In this document: in pieces, positions 1-11,330 of the stretch
Layout of the letters: every line of letters begins with the position of its first letter
How positions within the stretch are numbered: the first letter of the stretch is position 1
DNA from: Siphonodentalium dalli
Lineage: Eukaryota; Mollusca; Scaphopoda; Gadilida; Siphonodentaliidae
Reading direction: 5' to 3'
DNA length: 64,000 nucleotides
Assembly (NCBI GenBank): GCA_032622095.1
Contig: CP136069.1
Location: 45,734,194-45,798,193, forward strand
Notes under the pieces: model-generated
What the model was told of the DNA's origin: nothing
Databases searched by the model: none
The model's input: only the letters and a program-made list of their open reading frames with translations
Position numbers and translations under genes: made by a program

Positions 1-241
1 CAACAAGATTAGTTCCGGCTTGTATTCCACTAGAGGTATACACTACTATGTATTCAATGGTTGGGATTCCGTTGAATACATGTGCCTCACGTCAATGGGT
101 GTGGAATAAAAAGGAAGAATGTACACACAAGCATAACTATTACATATATACAATAGAAAGAAAGATGCGTGCACAAACACAAGTTTTATTTTGTGCATGT
201 TGGATAGCTGACAGTAACTGTTTGTATCATATTCGTGAAAG

Positions 242-765
242 CTAGTATTTACGAACACCCTTTACAATGTTGCAAGAGTGTAAAAGAAAGACAGCAGCAT
301 CAATAACAAGGTTCACGGAATTGTGTATATGGCTTGACTGTTCGCATATGCTATAGTTTCCAAGAAGGAGAGATGTGTCCACAGAGAGTGAAGCCAGGAA
401 CTCGTAGCCCTGAATGCCGTACACATCGACCACTCTCTCCCAGAATATATTCCTGAGGCGAATCAACGATTGGGCTCGACAGTCAGATGTTACGTGTAGA
501 TTTTCGTTGTTGTAGATCTAGCCACATTGAGCACAGCACAGACTGTTTGCGTATGTCGTTTTGTTCAGAAGAAGTATACCAGATGTCGCAGTTCTTTTGA
601 ACGATGGCGAATCCTTGATGCGAGATCCCATACATTCCAGAGATTGAGAGGGTCTGAATGACATCGCAAGAAGAAACTTAGATCTGAATCATTGGCAACA
701 GATTCCGACTAATATGCCCGATAACAGTTTTTAACTTTAGATGTCACGAGGTTCTTCCATTCTTG
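242..765 (-). pseudogene. Decayed C-terminal end of a non-LTR retrotransposon (LINE)
   Basis: Read on the minus strand, this stretch encodes a broken polypeptide typical of the region after the reverse transcriptase of LINE elements. Near 485-537 there is a CAQCG, then NNENLH, then SDC, giving a C-x2-C...H...C zinc-knuckle layout. It is followed by the helical stretch SLIRLRNIFWERVVDVYGIQ (about 420-480). An in-frame TAG lies right after the CAQCG, and the part upstream (about 540-765) needs frame changes to read. No RT or endonuclease core is present, so this is a 5'-truncated dead copy. The zinc-knuckle layout is seen; the clade is not assigned. Confidence 0.55.
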
Positions 766-1032
766 TTTGCCGGGAAACACCCCCGTGTCAATGAAGATTA
801 GAACGAAATCGAGCAGACCATATATTCATCGAGAATGGGCATCACACCCATACCTTCTTTGTAGTAGTTTCCCTCGCTGATTTGTCGAGGCACCGAGACT
901 TAGATGTAAGTCCGTGAAGTCCTATACAATGTCAATAATCATCAATAAGAAATTATCAATAGAATCATCAGTAGAACACATTCACACGCGTCAATGTTAG
1001 TATGATTAGTTTATGCATTAGGCATTAGACTT

Positions 1033-2221
1033 CAGGGATGTGGCTAGAGGGGGGGGGGGGTGTGGGGGGGGGGGGTGTCTCACCCCCCAGCAGAGAGCTA
1101 TATTTTCAATAGTTGGAAATTTCATACCTGCCACAACGAAATTTCAATAGGTTGAAAATGTTCTTGTAGAAGTTGTAGTTTGATTATAAAACAATTTATT
1201 GGGGGGAATTTATTGTTTTTCGACCAATATTTGCATATGTTCCTATTTTTGGTCAAAAATTTTGACAGAAATGGTCATCAGTTGGAAATTTTCCAACCTT
1301 AGGGGGTGACAGGTTGGAAATTTCCAACACTTGGAAAGCTTGTGTCCTGGTCCCTCCCCCGTGGCCAGTCAAAAACTTCTAGTTAATTTAAGAAAACAAT
1401 ATTGTCATACAATTGGTCAACATTGTCATTGGAATTGTCATCAGTTGGAAATTTTCCAACCTAAGTGGGGGTGTAGGGTTTGAAATTTCCAACAGTAGGA
1501 AGGCTTGAGGCTAGTCTAGATGTTAGGATTTTGCGATTTTCTTGTTCAGATTTCAAAATTTTCGCACACCGGGCCGAACCATGGTCGGCCCGGTGTGTCA
1601 TTGTCCCATCCACATGGCCAATACAAAACTGCTAATTAGTTTAGCAAAACAATATTTTACTACATTTGGTCAAACTTGTAGACATAAATGGTCATCAGTT
1701 GAAGAAATTTCCAACCTGAGGGGGAGCATGAGGTTTGAAATTTCCAACACTAGGAAAGCTTCAGTTGAGGCCAGTCTAGATGCTAGGATTTTCGATTTTC
1801 TTGTATAGTTTAAAAAAAATTCTCACACCGGGCCAAACAACCATGGTCGGCCCGGTGTTTCCTGGTCTGTTGTCGGTAGCTGTGTGCATTTGTCTGGAAT
1901 TAGATCACTAGTTTTTTTTGGGGCAATTTTCAGGTTAAAATATCTTAATGTTCTCATACTGGGAAAATAGAAGCATGGCTTATGAATATGAATATGTAGG
2001 AAATTAGGCCTGAGCATGAGGTACAAGGGGGGGGGGGTGCATATGGAATTATGCAAAAAGTTGTGTTGGTGCGATTCCGACTCAAGGGGGGGGGGGGGGG
2101 TGCAAATGGAATTATGCAAAAAGTTGTGTTGGTGTGATTCCGACTCAGGGGGGGGGGGGTGCAGTTGGAAATTCCCAAGGTGGACACCCCCCCCAGCGGA
2201 GACCGTCTAGCGACATCCCTG
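1033..2221. mobile_element. Non-autonomous hAT-like element with poly-G tracts
   Basis: The stretch begins CAGGGATGTGGCTAGA and ends TCTAGCGACATCCCTG, an imperfect terminal inverted repeat starting with CAGGG as in many hAT elements. GCATTAG occurs just outside both ends (about 1022 and 2222), suggesting a target duplication, but it is offset by a few bases on the left. Inside are several poly-G runs, repeated GTTGGAAATTTCCAAC-type palindromes, two copies of a palindrome centred on CCATGG (1566-1598, 1826-1858) and a tandem duplication of about 70 bases (2028-2150). No transposase is encoded. A related copy lies at 10900-11330. Confidence 0.55.
1566..1858. repeat. Two near-identical GC-rich palindromes inside the hAT-like element
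   Basis: The first palindrome (1566-1598) has arms CACACCGGGCCGA and TCGGCCCGGTGTG around ACCATGG. The second (about 1826-1858) has the same arms with a small insertion. They stand out because the surrounding DNA is AT-rich. They could be ends of a further nested element or hairpin modules of the host element. Confidence 0.5.
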
Positions 2222-2349
2222 GCATTAGTTCATTTCAAGACATTCGTCGCAATCGCATATAAGCTTAACACAAAAACACGTTGTTTGTTTGTATTAATCA
2301 TAGATATTTAATTTGTGCTGTTTACTTATTGAAAGTACATGTACATATT

Positions 2350-3637
2350 TTAATGTGTGTGGGAGGACCCAGGCTCTAGCATGAGGATGTCTTTAGCACG
2401 CTCGTTCTCTTGAGGTGGATCTTCTCCAGGAATTGTCTGCTGATGAGCTCGATCTTCTGCAGTTCTTGGATGCTTGGTGTGTAGATCTGTTTGATGTCTG
2501 TATGCGTTACGTCTAGGATGATTTGTGTTAATGTATGTGGATCTTCGAGTGATATGGAGTCTTTCATTGTGTTGATTGTATACAGAGTAGAGGATCTCTT
2601 TGGCCTGGTATCTTATGTGCTCGTGGGTGGGGAATTCAGCGATGAAGTGTTGTCTCGTTTCAGGTGCAGTATTGCAGAGTTTGCATGTTGGGTTAATGTT
2701 GTGCTGGTTGAAGATGGCCTTGTTCGTCTGTAGTGTGTATGTCCCTGTCAGCAGTCTGGCTTTTATTTCAGCTCGGCTGGCGTCCTGTAGATTTGGTCTC
2801 ACCGTGTTGTATACGTGGTGTGTCTTCTTGATGTTTACCGAGTGGGGGTTCAGATATTTGAGACTGGATTTTGTCTGTATCTCTTGCCTCCAGCTCTCCT
2901 CTACCGTACAGGCTATCTTTGAGTTGAGGTCTTTCTTCCACTGTTCTTTTGGTGGGGGGTTGTTCAACAGATGGTATGCCGATGGTAGCCCATATATGTT
3001 CAAGATGTGGCGTATATCGGGGTACCAGCTATCGTCGTTGATGTTTCTGACCGCCAATTGTCGTATCGCTATATCTCTCTCGGTACTGTCTTGGTGGCTT
3101 ATGACGTACGCGGTGGAATAGATTGAGGGCATTTCGATGGATGACTGTTGTGATTGGAATGATTCCAATGAGGGACAGCACTGCCACCGATGCTGTTCTG
3201 GTTGGGACGTGCTGCATCTGACGAAGCATGCTGATTTGTTGTGACTCAAGTTTTTCCATAACGAATCCCGACGACTGTCTTCCAAAAAGAACACGTTGCT
3301 GTACTTTAAAGATAAACAGTTCCAGTGGTGTTTGATGGTCAGGAGGAATGTGGATTAGGTTTTCGATGAAGATTAGCTTTCTAATATGAATTTCCTTTTC
3401 TATGGGTAACATTCCAAGGAGGCTTAGCGATAAATTAGTTCTTGCGCGAACTGGAAGAGACTGAAAATGTTTGACACAGGTGCGGAGTGCTTTTTCCAGT
3501 GTCTGAAGTGCTGTGCCATTGTTAAGCGGGAAGAGTTCAGCTCCGTATAACGATTTCGGTAATACAACTGACTTCATTATTTTAACGACTGTTCTGGGTG
3601 TGCTAGCCTGTAGTGCTCGGCTTCCTGTATTCGGCAA
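2350..3637 (-). pseudogene. 5'-truncated non-LTR retrotransposon, 3' coding part, frameshifted
   Basis: Two overlapping minus-strand frames together give the C-terminal part of a LINE polyprotein. The upstream frame (3637-3029) starts within the post-RT region, with VVKIMKSVVLPKSLYGAELF, a segment typical after the RT thumb. The second frame (3294-2350) takes over at about 3115, where the first loses similarity, marking a frameshift. The second frame carries CKLCNTAPETRQHF (about 2650-2700), the C-x2-C...E-T-x2-H signature common in LINE C-termini. The endonuclease and RT catalytic box are missing. The product would be a fragment, not a functional RT. Large plus-strand open frames here are antisense shadows. 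Confidence 0.75.
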
Positions 3638-3683
3638 TATTTGATGGCTCCCATCTAGATGTCACCCCGAATATACGTATGAA

Positions 3684-4122
3684 CACAGTGGATCAACGGA
3701 CACGAACCAAAACCGGAAGTCGTAGATTTCGAGGTGGAGAAATATCTGTCGACAAATATTTGTTGACATTTTTTGGGAAAATAAACGCTTGGATAGCATA
3801 TCTGACCAACTGAAGGTGGGTAAATATTTCTTCGCTGATGTTCGGACACCGACGATCAATTTAAGTCAGTTGTCATTGTTCGATCGCGGAAAAAATGTCA
3901 TTTAATCATCGCCGCGAGACGATTTCTTCCCCAAAATATCCCAGAAAATCATACTTTTCACATTCATCGCAGACAACTGTCGCAACAACCTATATACCGG
4001 TCGAAAGGCCTGTTTTCCCCCCCACAAATGCATATTTTGAGTATTTTCACGGACTGTCTCAAAATTCCAAATTTCATCTTTTGATGTAGGTACCCACCTC
4101 GAAAATACTGTCCGGTTAGTCC
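3684..4122 (+). repeat. Left arm of a long inverted repeat
   Basis: This 439-base stretch reappears as a reverse complement at 7720-8168 with high identity. It runs from CACAGTGGATCAACGG to GTCCGGTTAGTCC, and both ends match in the other copy. It contains no convincing gene. It may be one member of a dispersed family present here in two orientations, or the arm of a large foldback structure. Confidence 0.8.
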
Positions 4123-5473
4123 CGAAAAATTTAATCATTAGTTGTAAAAAATCTGTCCGCTTAGTCGTGATTTTGCTGAGGTCTGCCATCTTCAATTTCT
4201 GGTCGAAAAAGCAATTTTGCCGCAGATGATGGGCGTTTCATTTGACTTTTGCGTGGCCACAATGGTTCTGGGTGTTCATAATGTTGTATATGTCTTCTGG
4301 TACAACATAACATCCAGGCGGTGACTTATATATATAACTGAACTGTAACCTGTAACTGAAATCCAACTACGAAGTACATGTTTGGTAAACATATAACTTT
4401 TGATGTATGTCATATTGTTAACTCTCGGAAGGCCGACATAAAAAAAAATGATTTACATCCATCTTTTTTCAGAAAAATGCAGCGGTGTGCCGATTTTTAC
4501 CCTTTATATTTGATTATACACTCGCAACGAGTTGTGGCCCACAACTTGTGGGGTTATACAGGAGGCAGCTTGTTCGTCCTTTCGTGGATGCAATTTTCCG
4601 AGTTTTTATTGCTAAGTTTTGCGGTCATTTGTTTTTTTGGCTTGGCATATATATATTTAGTACCATGGGAACATATATGATTATGAAATATGTCAGACCT
4701 TTTTGTTTGGAGTTATGACATTTTACGACTAGAAAATTATTGTTTTCAATATTCATAAATGGTTAAAACAATAATGTGGAGGGGACTAAAATATACAGTC
4801 GGAGGGGTGTACAGCTATATCTGTTACTAATATTAGCTTAAGTTCAAGTCCACTAAGCGATATTATTTTATAATTCCAGGTGCTACTGACGATAGGATCG
4901 CATGCCTGCCTTCATATATGTAACCACTGTGCGGCAAAGGCTTGCGGCTTCGCTGAGGCAATCGACGATGGGATTTTACAACACCCGAATGAATGTTTGA
5001 AAATAAAAAATTTAAAAATTATTTATAATAAAATACTATACAATACTATACTATACAATACTATACGAAATATTGGTACTCTCGGTTGATATAAAGAATA
5101 GAAACATCACCAGGAAAACTCCAGTGTTCTTTCGAGTTGTTGTATTTTTAATCCCACCTTGGCTGTCCATTAATGTAGAAGTGTTGTGTTTCCTACATGT
5201 ATATAGCGGGTAAAATTCAAATCTATAGCGTACAACTGAATGTGGAACCAGATGCAAGTTACTTTTGTAAATATATAAGCACGTGATTTTTGTCCTGTTG
5301 TATTCAAATCGCGCCATAATTAATTGTTTCCACATTGATTCACACACTGGATAATTTGGTTGGGAAGTTTTTAACGCAAATGGTCGCTTATATATTCAAA
5401 TTTAAGCGGACAGAAGACATGCAGACAGACCCTACTCGTTCATATATATATAGACAAAACATTAACTGTATGG
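4123..5473. other. Intergenic, no gene recognised
   Basis: The stretch is AT-rich, with short open frames that show no protein family signature. Around 4880-5020 a GC-richer piece ends in an A-rich tail (about 5000-5040), which could be a small retroposed fragment, but no source is recognised. Confidence 0.5.
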
Positions 5474-6330
5474 GAGGTCAAATTCACATTTAATAATGAA
5501 TTGCGCTTAAGCGCATATACCACACATCGCGCTGAAGCACACATATGTCATTTGCGCATAATTGAAATGAATTGCGCTTAAGTGCAATTAATTCCGATTA
5601 AGCGCTATGAGTTGCTTGAGAGTAAGTGTAACTACCCATATAACCTAACTATTAGCATGACCGGGTGTATCTGCATTTGGCTAATTTAAACTAAAGGTCC
5701 TCAATCCGATCAGAAAGACCCATACAACAACAACGACAATATTTCTTCAAAATAAGCTTTAGTTATCAGAATCGATTAACTGCAAAAAATAATGCTGACC
5801 ACTGTCAACTATGGTATCAAATTTCCCAAAAACGTGTGATTTATAAACATTTTGTTCAACAAAATATGGCCGTATAATTACTAAAGTATCACGAAATTTT
5901 ACCGTATTACCACTTGTTTTAGAGTTATCCATCTGCATCCGCAATTTTGACCGAAACCACCCTTTTCACGGCGTGTTTCTGGGCAGCAATCAATTGAAAT
6001 AACAAACTTCAATAATCGATATCTGATCACACTTGAGCTTTGATGGGTTGGTTCCTCGACTCGACTAAAACAGAAGGTAATACTGTCGCGAGTCACCCAT
6101 TTTGATAAAGAATTTAGGCTAGTTCACAATCACAACTATCCAAAGCAATGAAAACAAGGAGGTGATATGTCAATATGAGTTCAGGTTTAGTTATAGATTC
6201 ACCTATTTATTCACCAGGGGTACATAGTTACACACAGTATAACCATGAATTGCGCTTAATCGCAAATAATTATGCTTAAGTGCTATTGCTTAACTGCAAT
6301 TAATTATGAAATGTGAATTTGGCCTCTGAT
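5474..6330. mobile_element. MITE-like element with AATTGCGCTTAA ends, carrying a nested insertion
   Basis: The left part (about 5474-5620) and right part (about 6245-6330) are inverted copies sharing CAAATTCACATTT and AATTGCGCTTAA. A different TTAA-type element (5695-6117) lies between them. Without that insert the element would be about 430 bases. No coding capacity is seen. Confidence 0.5.
5695..6117 (-). mobile_element. TTAA-type MITE, older uninterrupted copy of the 18199-19130 element
   Basis: The left end reads AGGTCCTCAATCCGATC, preceded by CTAA, a mutated TTAA. The interior is the reverse complement of the element at 18199-19130: shared pieces include AATCGATTAACTGC, the ATGGCCGTAT piece and TCCTCGACTCGA. 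At about 5784 the TTAA is intact and empty, whereas the same site at 18564-19040 holds another element. The right end near 6117 is diverged and approximate. Confidence 0.65.
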
Positions 6331-6596
6331 AGAAATGGAAATAAACATCTGCATATTTGATTGCTATGCTATAATATGTAATATTAGCGAAAATTCTCCG
6401 AAATATGGGTGGGTGCCTGTTGTTTAAAACATAAAAATAAAGGGGTGTATATATATACCCGAAAAATGTAGTTAAAACTTTATACAATCGTAATCAAAAC
6501 TCGGGTGATGAGTCCCGAAAGTGGCCATAATGAAAAAGAACAGCCATGGGTCACGATTTGTTTTTTCTGAAATTAATCGAATTTTAATTGTTTTAA

Positions 6597-6841
6597 CCCT
6601 TTGAGTGCCAGGTCCGATTTTTGTATCAACCCATATACCCTGTGCCAATGCATTCTCTCATATATGCGAGTCGACCATAGGTCGCCTCGCATATATGAGA
6701 GAATGCATTGGCCTACCATTTTTTTTTTTTTAATTTTTTTTTTCACAATTTTTTACAATTTTAATATGTTTTATTATATTCTTTAACAGACTTATTGTGT
6801 AGATTTAGGGCCGATAATATCGGCCCCTGGCACTCAAAGGG
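6597..6841. mobile_element. piggyBac-like MITE with internal 70-base palindrome
   Basis: TTAA flanks both ends (6593-6596 and 6842-6845). Terminal inverted repeats are CCCTTTGAGTGCCAGG and its exact complement. The CCC start plus TTAA target fits the piggyBac pattern. Inside, 6645-6713 is a palindrome built on GCATTCTCTCATATATGCGA. A later tract is rich in T. The same inner palindrome occurs in many other elements here. Confidence 0.8.
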
Positions 6842-6999
6842 TTAAATTTCACGCTATATACTGGCTGAAATATCAAACTATTGGAAAATACATCTACACA
6901 TCCCACCATCAAAACAATCCTGTTGCTACGGCCTTGGTCATGGAGGGCATTGTTATATTCTTGTTCTAACAATATTTCCATAAATGATTCTTTGGTTAA

Positions 7000-7493
7000 A
7001 GGCACGTGCGGCCTTAATTGTCGAAAATATTCATATTTGTTCCAAACACCGTAAACATAAAAACATTAAAACGCATACAGTTCCGTTCATATATACCATG
7101 ACCATCCCGTAAACAGCATGTTATCATAAAGATTTACTATATTTTACCTAAGCACGAGCCTGATTGTGTTACAGAAGACAGCACAATGCTGTTGGCTAAT
7201 CACACACAAATGGCATAAACGCTCTTTATTCGTTCCATATCAGGAATTCACCCACAAAGAACGCTCTTTATGTTTACCATCATAATATAAACAAACACCA
7301 GAAAAGTAACTTTTTATGCTGTTGTTTACATAACAATGGTCAAACATATAACCATGACATACTGTTTATGCGATATTTCTTATTTGTATACGGACAAAGT
7401 CTATCTACATTTTGATGTTCTTTCTGTTTGTGGCGGTTTTTGACGGGTGGATATATTTTCACAGGATACCCACCGCCAAGGCCGCACGTGCCT
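7000..7493. mobile_element. TTAA-flanked MITE, AGGCACGTGCGGCC family, copy 1
   Basis: The element is flanked by TTAA (6996-6999, 7494-7497) and has perfect 16-base terminal inverted repeats, AGGCACGTGCGGCCTT. It is 494 bases long and non-coding. A 495-base relative with worn ends lies at 63072-63566, about 56 kb away, and the two align along their whole length. AGG/CCT ends with a TTAA target differ from classic piggyBac ends and may indicate a Kolobok-type helper (inference). Confidence 0.85.
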
Positions 7494-7719
7494 TTAATGA
7501 CCTTACACGATCTGAACGAATATATGAGAGCAAATTGCAAACTGTACTCGGTAACTAAACTTGATCAGTATACTATAGTTGCAACAGAAAAGCAGTTGCC
7601 CCAAAACGTGCCACTGTTAACGAAAGGCAGCCAATCAACTAATCCATTTCGACTCTTGATTGAACAACAAAAACTGTCCGCCGGGTCTGGTGGATTGCAA
7701 CTAGATTCCGGGGTGTACA

Positions 7720-8168
7720 GGACTAACCGGACAGTATTTTCGAGGTGGGTACCTGCATCAAAAGATGAAATTTGGAATTTTGAGACAGTCCGTGAAAATA
7801 CTCAAAATATGCATTCGTGGGGGGAAAACAGGCCTTTCGACCGGTATATAGGTTGTTGCGACAGCTGTCTGCGATGAATGTGAAAAGTATTATTTTCTGG
7901 GATATTTTGGGGAAGAAATCGTCTCGCGGCGATGATTAAATGACATTTTTTCCGCGATCGAACAATGGCAACTGACTTAAATTGATCGTCGGTGTCCGAG
8001 CATTAGCGAAGAAATATTTACTCACCTTCAGTTGGTCAGATATGCTATCCAAGCGTTTATTTTCCCAAAAAAACGTAAAAAAATGTCAACAAATATTTGT
8101 CGACAGATATTTCTCCACCTCGAAATCTACGACTTCCGGTTTTGGTTCGTGTCCGTTGATCCACTGTG
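7720..8168 (-). repeat. Right arm of the long inverted repeat
   Basis: This is the reverse complement of 3684-4122 with a few indels, including a short insertion near 8070. Open frames across it are not shared as intact proteins between the two arms, so it is not treated as coding. Confidence 0.8.
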
Positions 8169-8560
8169 ATGAAGTTCGGTGATAATCGGATGTGTGATGT
8201 GGTCTGTAGGGTGTGCCAAAGGATTCAGTCTTGCAAAGAGTAAAATTCAAGATGGCTGTCGGCGGCCATGTTTTTCATAAAAACAATTTCAAATTCAATA
8301 ACACTCATCTATAGGTGATCATAAACAGGCCAGTAAATTTTCAAAACAATTCTCCAATAAATGCGACCGATGTATTAAAAACTAAATTCCAAGATGGCTG
8401 CAGGCGGCCATGTTTTTTTTAACGAATTTCGGAAAAGAAATCGATCTCTCCCATCTAGAGGTCACCCAGAGGATCCATATGAAGTTTGGTGATGATCGGG
8501 TGACAGATGTGACCTGTAGGGTGCGCTAACGGAAAATGTTGTAGGACGGACGAACAAATG
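8169..8560. repeat. Satellite-like units containing CAAGATGGC...GGCCATG
   Basis: Two diverged units carry AAGATGGCTGxxGGCGGCCAT (about 8252 and 8392) and CCCATCTAGAGGTCACCC (about 8450), as in the longer array at 51830-52740. A further scrap is at 3650-3668, next to the left inverted-repeat arm. Non-coding. Confidence 0.65.
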
Positions 8561-9236
8561 GCAATAGCTCAAACTTGAATTTCGTCGAGCTGAGCTACAA
8601 ATGAACCACAGCATATACCATGTCTCGATCTGTGCATCTTCGTCTGCGCTGACTTTTTTTTAACCCTTTCTATGCTAAATATTCATAGCTATCCCCCAGG
8701 AAATGTTCAGATAATAAGTTCAACAAACGACTATTATCTGTACAGTTTCCATAAATGAATAGTATTCCTTCTGCGTGAACATTGAATATTCGAGAATATC
8801 ACACCCCTAATATATTATTTTTAAAAAGCCATTACATATTTCGTTATCCCTCACTAGCTATGGATAGGCGCGTGCTACATACTTGCATGGCATCGCGCTA
8901 AAAAAATGACATCGCCGCGTCTTTACATTGATTCAGGCGGATTAATACTATTTCGAAAAGCCACACATGACACCAACACCAGTCAGTCATAAATGATTGC
9001 TTTGTTCATTAAAGTTAAATTCTTGTCCAACTTCGTTGCACTGACGAAAATAGACACAAAAAACAAAGAGGCAAATTGAGGGGAGGGGGCTATATTTTCC
9101 CTCGCCAGCCCAGAGCGCAATATACTGTCGTATACGGTTGTGAAGCATCTCAGCCAAACCATTTTGCAGCTTCTTTTAAGGATTTTGATTTGTTAAAAAG
9201 TCAGAAAGCTCTAGTTTTTTTTAATATGATATACAA
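8561..9236. other. Intergenic, no gene recognised
   Basis: This is AT-rich sequence with a lone TTAACCCTTTCTATGC end (about 8661), probably one worn terminus of a CCCTTT-type TTAA element. Nothing else is supported. Confidence 0.4.
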
Positions 9237-9372
9237 GATCTCCAACTCGTTATGTTGGGATATAAGATTTTATGAAACTCGTTTCATAAATTTGATTCAC
9301 AACTCGTTGTGAATCAAATTGATCAAACTCGTTTCATAAAATCTTATATCCCAACATAACTCGTTGGAGATC
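9237..9372. repeat. Compound palindrome with CTCG hairpin loops
   Basis: The whole 136-base stretch is a palindrome running from GATCTCCAAC to GTTGGAGATC. Within it are shorter hairpins whose loops are CTCG: TGAAA-CTCG-TTTCA (twice) and TTTGATTCACAA-CTCG-TTGTGAATCAAA (about 9290-9319). It could form a multi-branched cruciform or RNA fold. It may be a small foldback transposon; no flanking duplication was clear. Confidence 0.75.
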
Positions 9373-9529
9373 CGCTGTATATATGTCACTATAGTTGATG
9401 AGATGTGTTCTATTTGAAACACAAACATCGTGCTATCATATTAAAAAATTGGCGACAGCTTTAAAACTTTGTGCTACACAATTATGTGCTATTCAGTTTA
9501 TCACAAACACAGTGTATAACCAACGTTAA

Positions 9530-10492
9530 AGGTCAGATGCACGTTTGGCCAAAATTTCCTGGTAATTCTAAATGGATTTTCTCAAAATCTGTCAGGAATA
9601 TATTTGTGAAATTTGGTACAAGCGATTAACATGATATAATATTTAAGAATCATCGAACAATTGGTTATTATAATCTCATTTACTTCACTTTTATGGCATG
9701 GAAAATATCTAAAATTTCACCATTTTCAGGTACCAAGAACTTCTGTAAATTAGATTTGTTTCAAAAGTGTAGATTATATATCCATGATATCATATCCGAA
9801 GATCATGAGAGGAGACTTATTTTTTCTTGATTCATGAAATTTTATGATTATTCTCACTTAGAAAGACAACTATCCACAAATAATTTTCTATATTTGCGAA
9901 TTTTCATGTCATTCATGTTGTTCAATGAAAAATTGGGCTGAGATGAGTTCTGGGTCATGGCTTCATAACAAAGTGAAGCTGACCACCATATCTCTTAACA
10001 CTGTGGCCTAATTTCCGTTGATTGCTCCTTGCATGAGTGGCCCACACTGCGTGTCAACTGTTGGTTTGATTGGGCTGGAATATTTGTGACGGCTTTATTC
10101 TTCATTATAATATATTATGGGGGTATGACACTATATTATGCAATTAAAAATCTAACTCCACATAATGATACAAATGAAGCCTCATCCGAGTCTTATGGAG
10201 CCAAAACAATAAGCTGTCTGTTTATTGGAGAGTTGTGTGAAATTATTAATTATTCTAGCAGTTCTTGGTACCGAAAGGGACAAGAAAGAAAACAATATTT
10301 TCAAACCCCCCCCCCCAAATGTATTATAATCCATTATTTTTGTCACCTCTTAATAATTGCTCAGATTCTGCAAACAATGAAGATGATGATATGTGAAATT
10401 CCCGACTTTTCACTAGATAGATCCAGAGAAATAATTCGTTGAAAATCTCTTGCCACATTTGGCTGTATTTATGCAAAACGTGCATCTCCATC
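9530..10492. mobile_element. TTAA-flanked element with AGATGCACGTTT inverted ends
   Basis: TTAA occurs at 9526-9529 and 10493-10496. The left end reads AGGTCAGATGCACGTTTGGC; the right end, read inward, is GATGGAGATGCACGTTTTGC. Length is 963 bases. The plus-strand open frame at 10029-10442 (137 codons) has one hydrophobic segment but no transposase or other recognisable domain, and a homopolymer C run interrupts it, so it is not called as a gene. Confidence 0.6.
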
Positions 10493-10899
10493 TTAAAGCT
10501 GCTGCAAATGTTTTGTTCTGTGGTAGTACAAAGAGCTTTGTGTCTCCAACAGAACTAATTTCCTCATCTAATAACTAATGATACACTCTCGTATTCACTC
10601 ATATTCAACGTTGAGGAAATTCCACCGACAAAATGTTGTTTAGGGTGCATTTACATTGCTATAGAACTGCACACAGATCTACACGCAGACTAGTGTAAAC
10701 GGGTTGATAAAGAAATGCACACAGAAAGAAAACGGTATTAGTTCGTGTGAGCAAAAATCGTGTCCGCTATACGCCACGGTCAACGCCGAAGCACTGCGAC
10801 AGGCAAATCTGTTTTGATTAATTGTTACTCGGGCTTGGCGAATGTGTTTTAGTTTTCGTTGTCATTTCAACCCGTGTATTTCGAATATTGAACACGGAC

Positions 10900-11330
10900 A
10901 GTGACGTGGCAACTTTGGTCAAAATTTTCAACTGTTGGAAATTTCATACCTGACACGACATTAGCTGTAATTTCCAAACCAACAATAGGTTGAAAATGAT
11001 CTTGTAGTTTGATTTTCAAACATTTTATTGGGGGGGGGGGGGGGGGGGGGGGGGGAGTTATTGTTTTCGGACCAATATTTGCATAATCTCCTACTTTTTA
11101 TAAAAAATTTGGGCTGGAATGGCCATCAGCTGGAAATTTTCCAACTTTATCATGGGGGCGGGTGTCAGGTTGGAAATTTCAGACACTTGGAAAGATTGTG
11201 TCCTGATCCCTCCCCGTGGCCAGTCAAAGGCTACTAGTTAATTTAATAAAACAATATTGTCCTACATTTGGTCAACATTGTCATTGGAATTGTCATCAGT
11301 TGGAAATGTTACTACATTTGGTAAAATAAA
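10900..11330. mobile_element. Second copy of the poly-G / TTGGAAATTT element family
   Basis: It shares with 1033-2221 the GACGTGGC end (about 10901), CAACTGTTGGAAATTTCATACC, the poly-G run (11031-11055) and TTGGAAATTTTCCAAC-type palindromes. The right end is not clear. No coding potential beyond homopolymer artefacts. Confidence 0.55.

Noticed and set aside
2600-3121. 173-codon plus-strand open frame
   Set aside because: It is antisense to the LINE fragment, whose minus-strand reading carries the family signature.
7428-7877. 149-codon plus-strand open frame
   Set aside because: It crosses the end of a MITE and an inverted-repeat arm; the matching arm at 3684-4122 does not keep the same frame.
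10029-10442. 137-codon plus-strand open frame
   Set aside because: It lies inside a TTAA-flanked element, includes a poly-C run coding for prolines, and shows no domain beyond a hydrophobic stretch.
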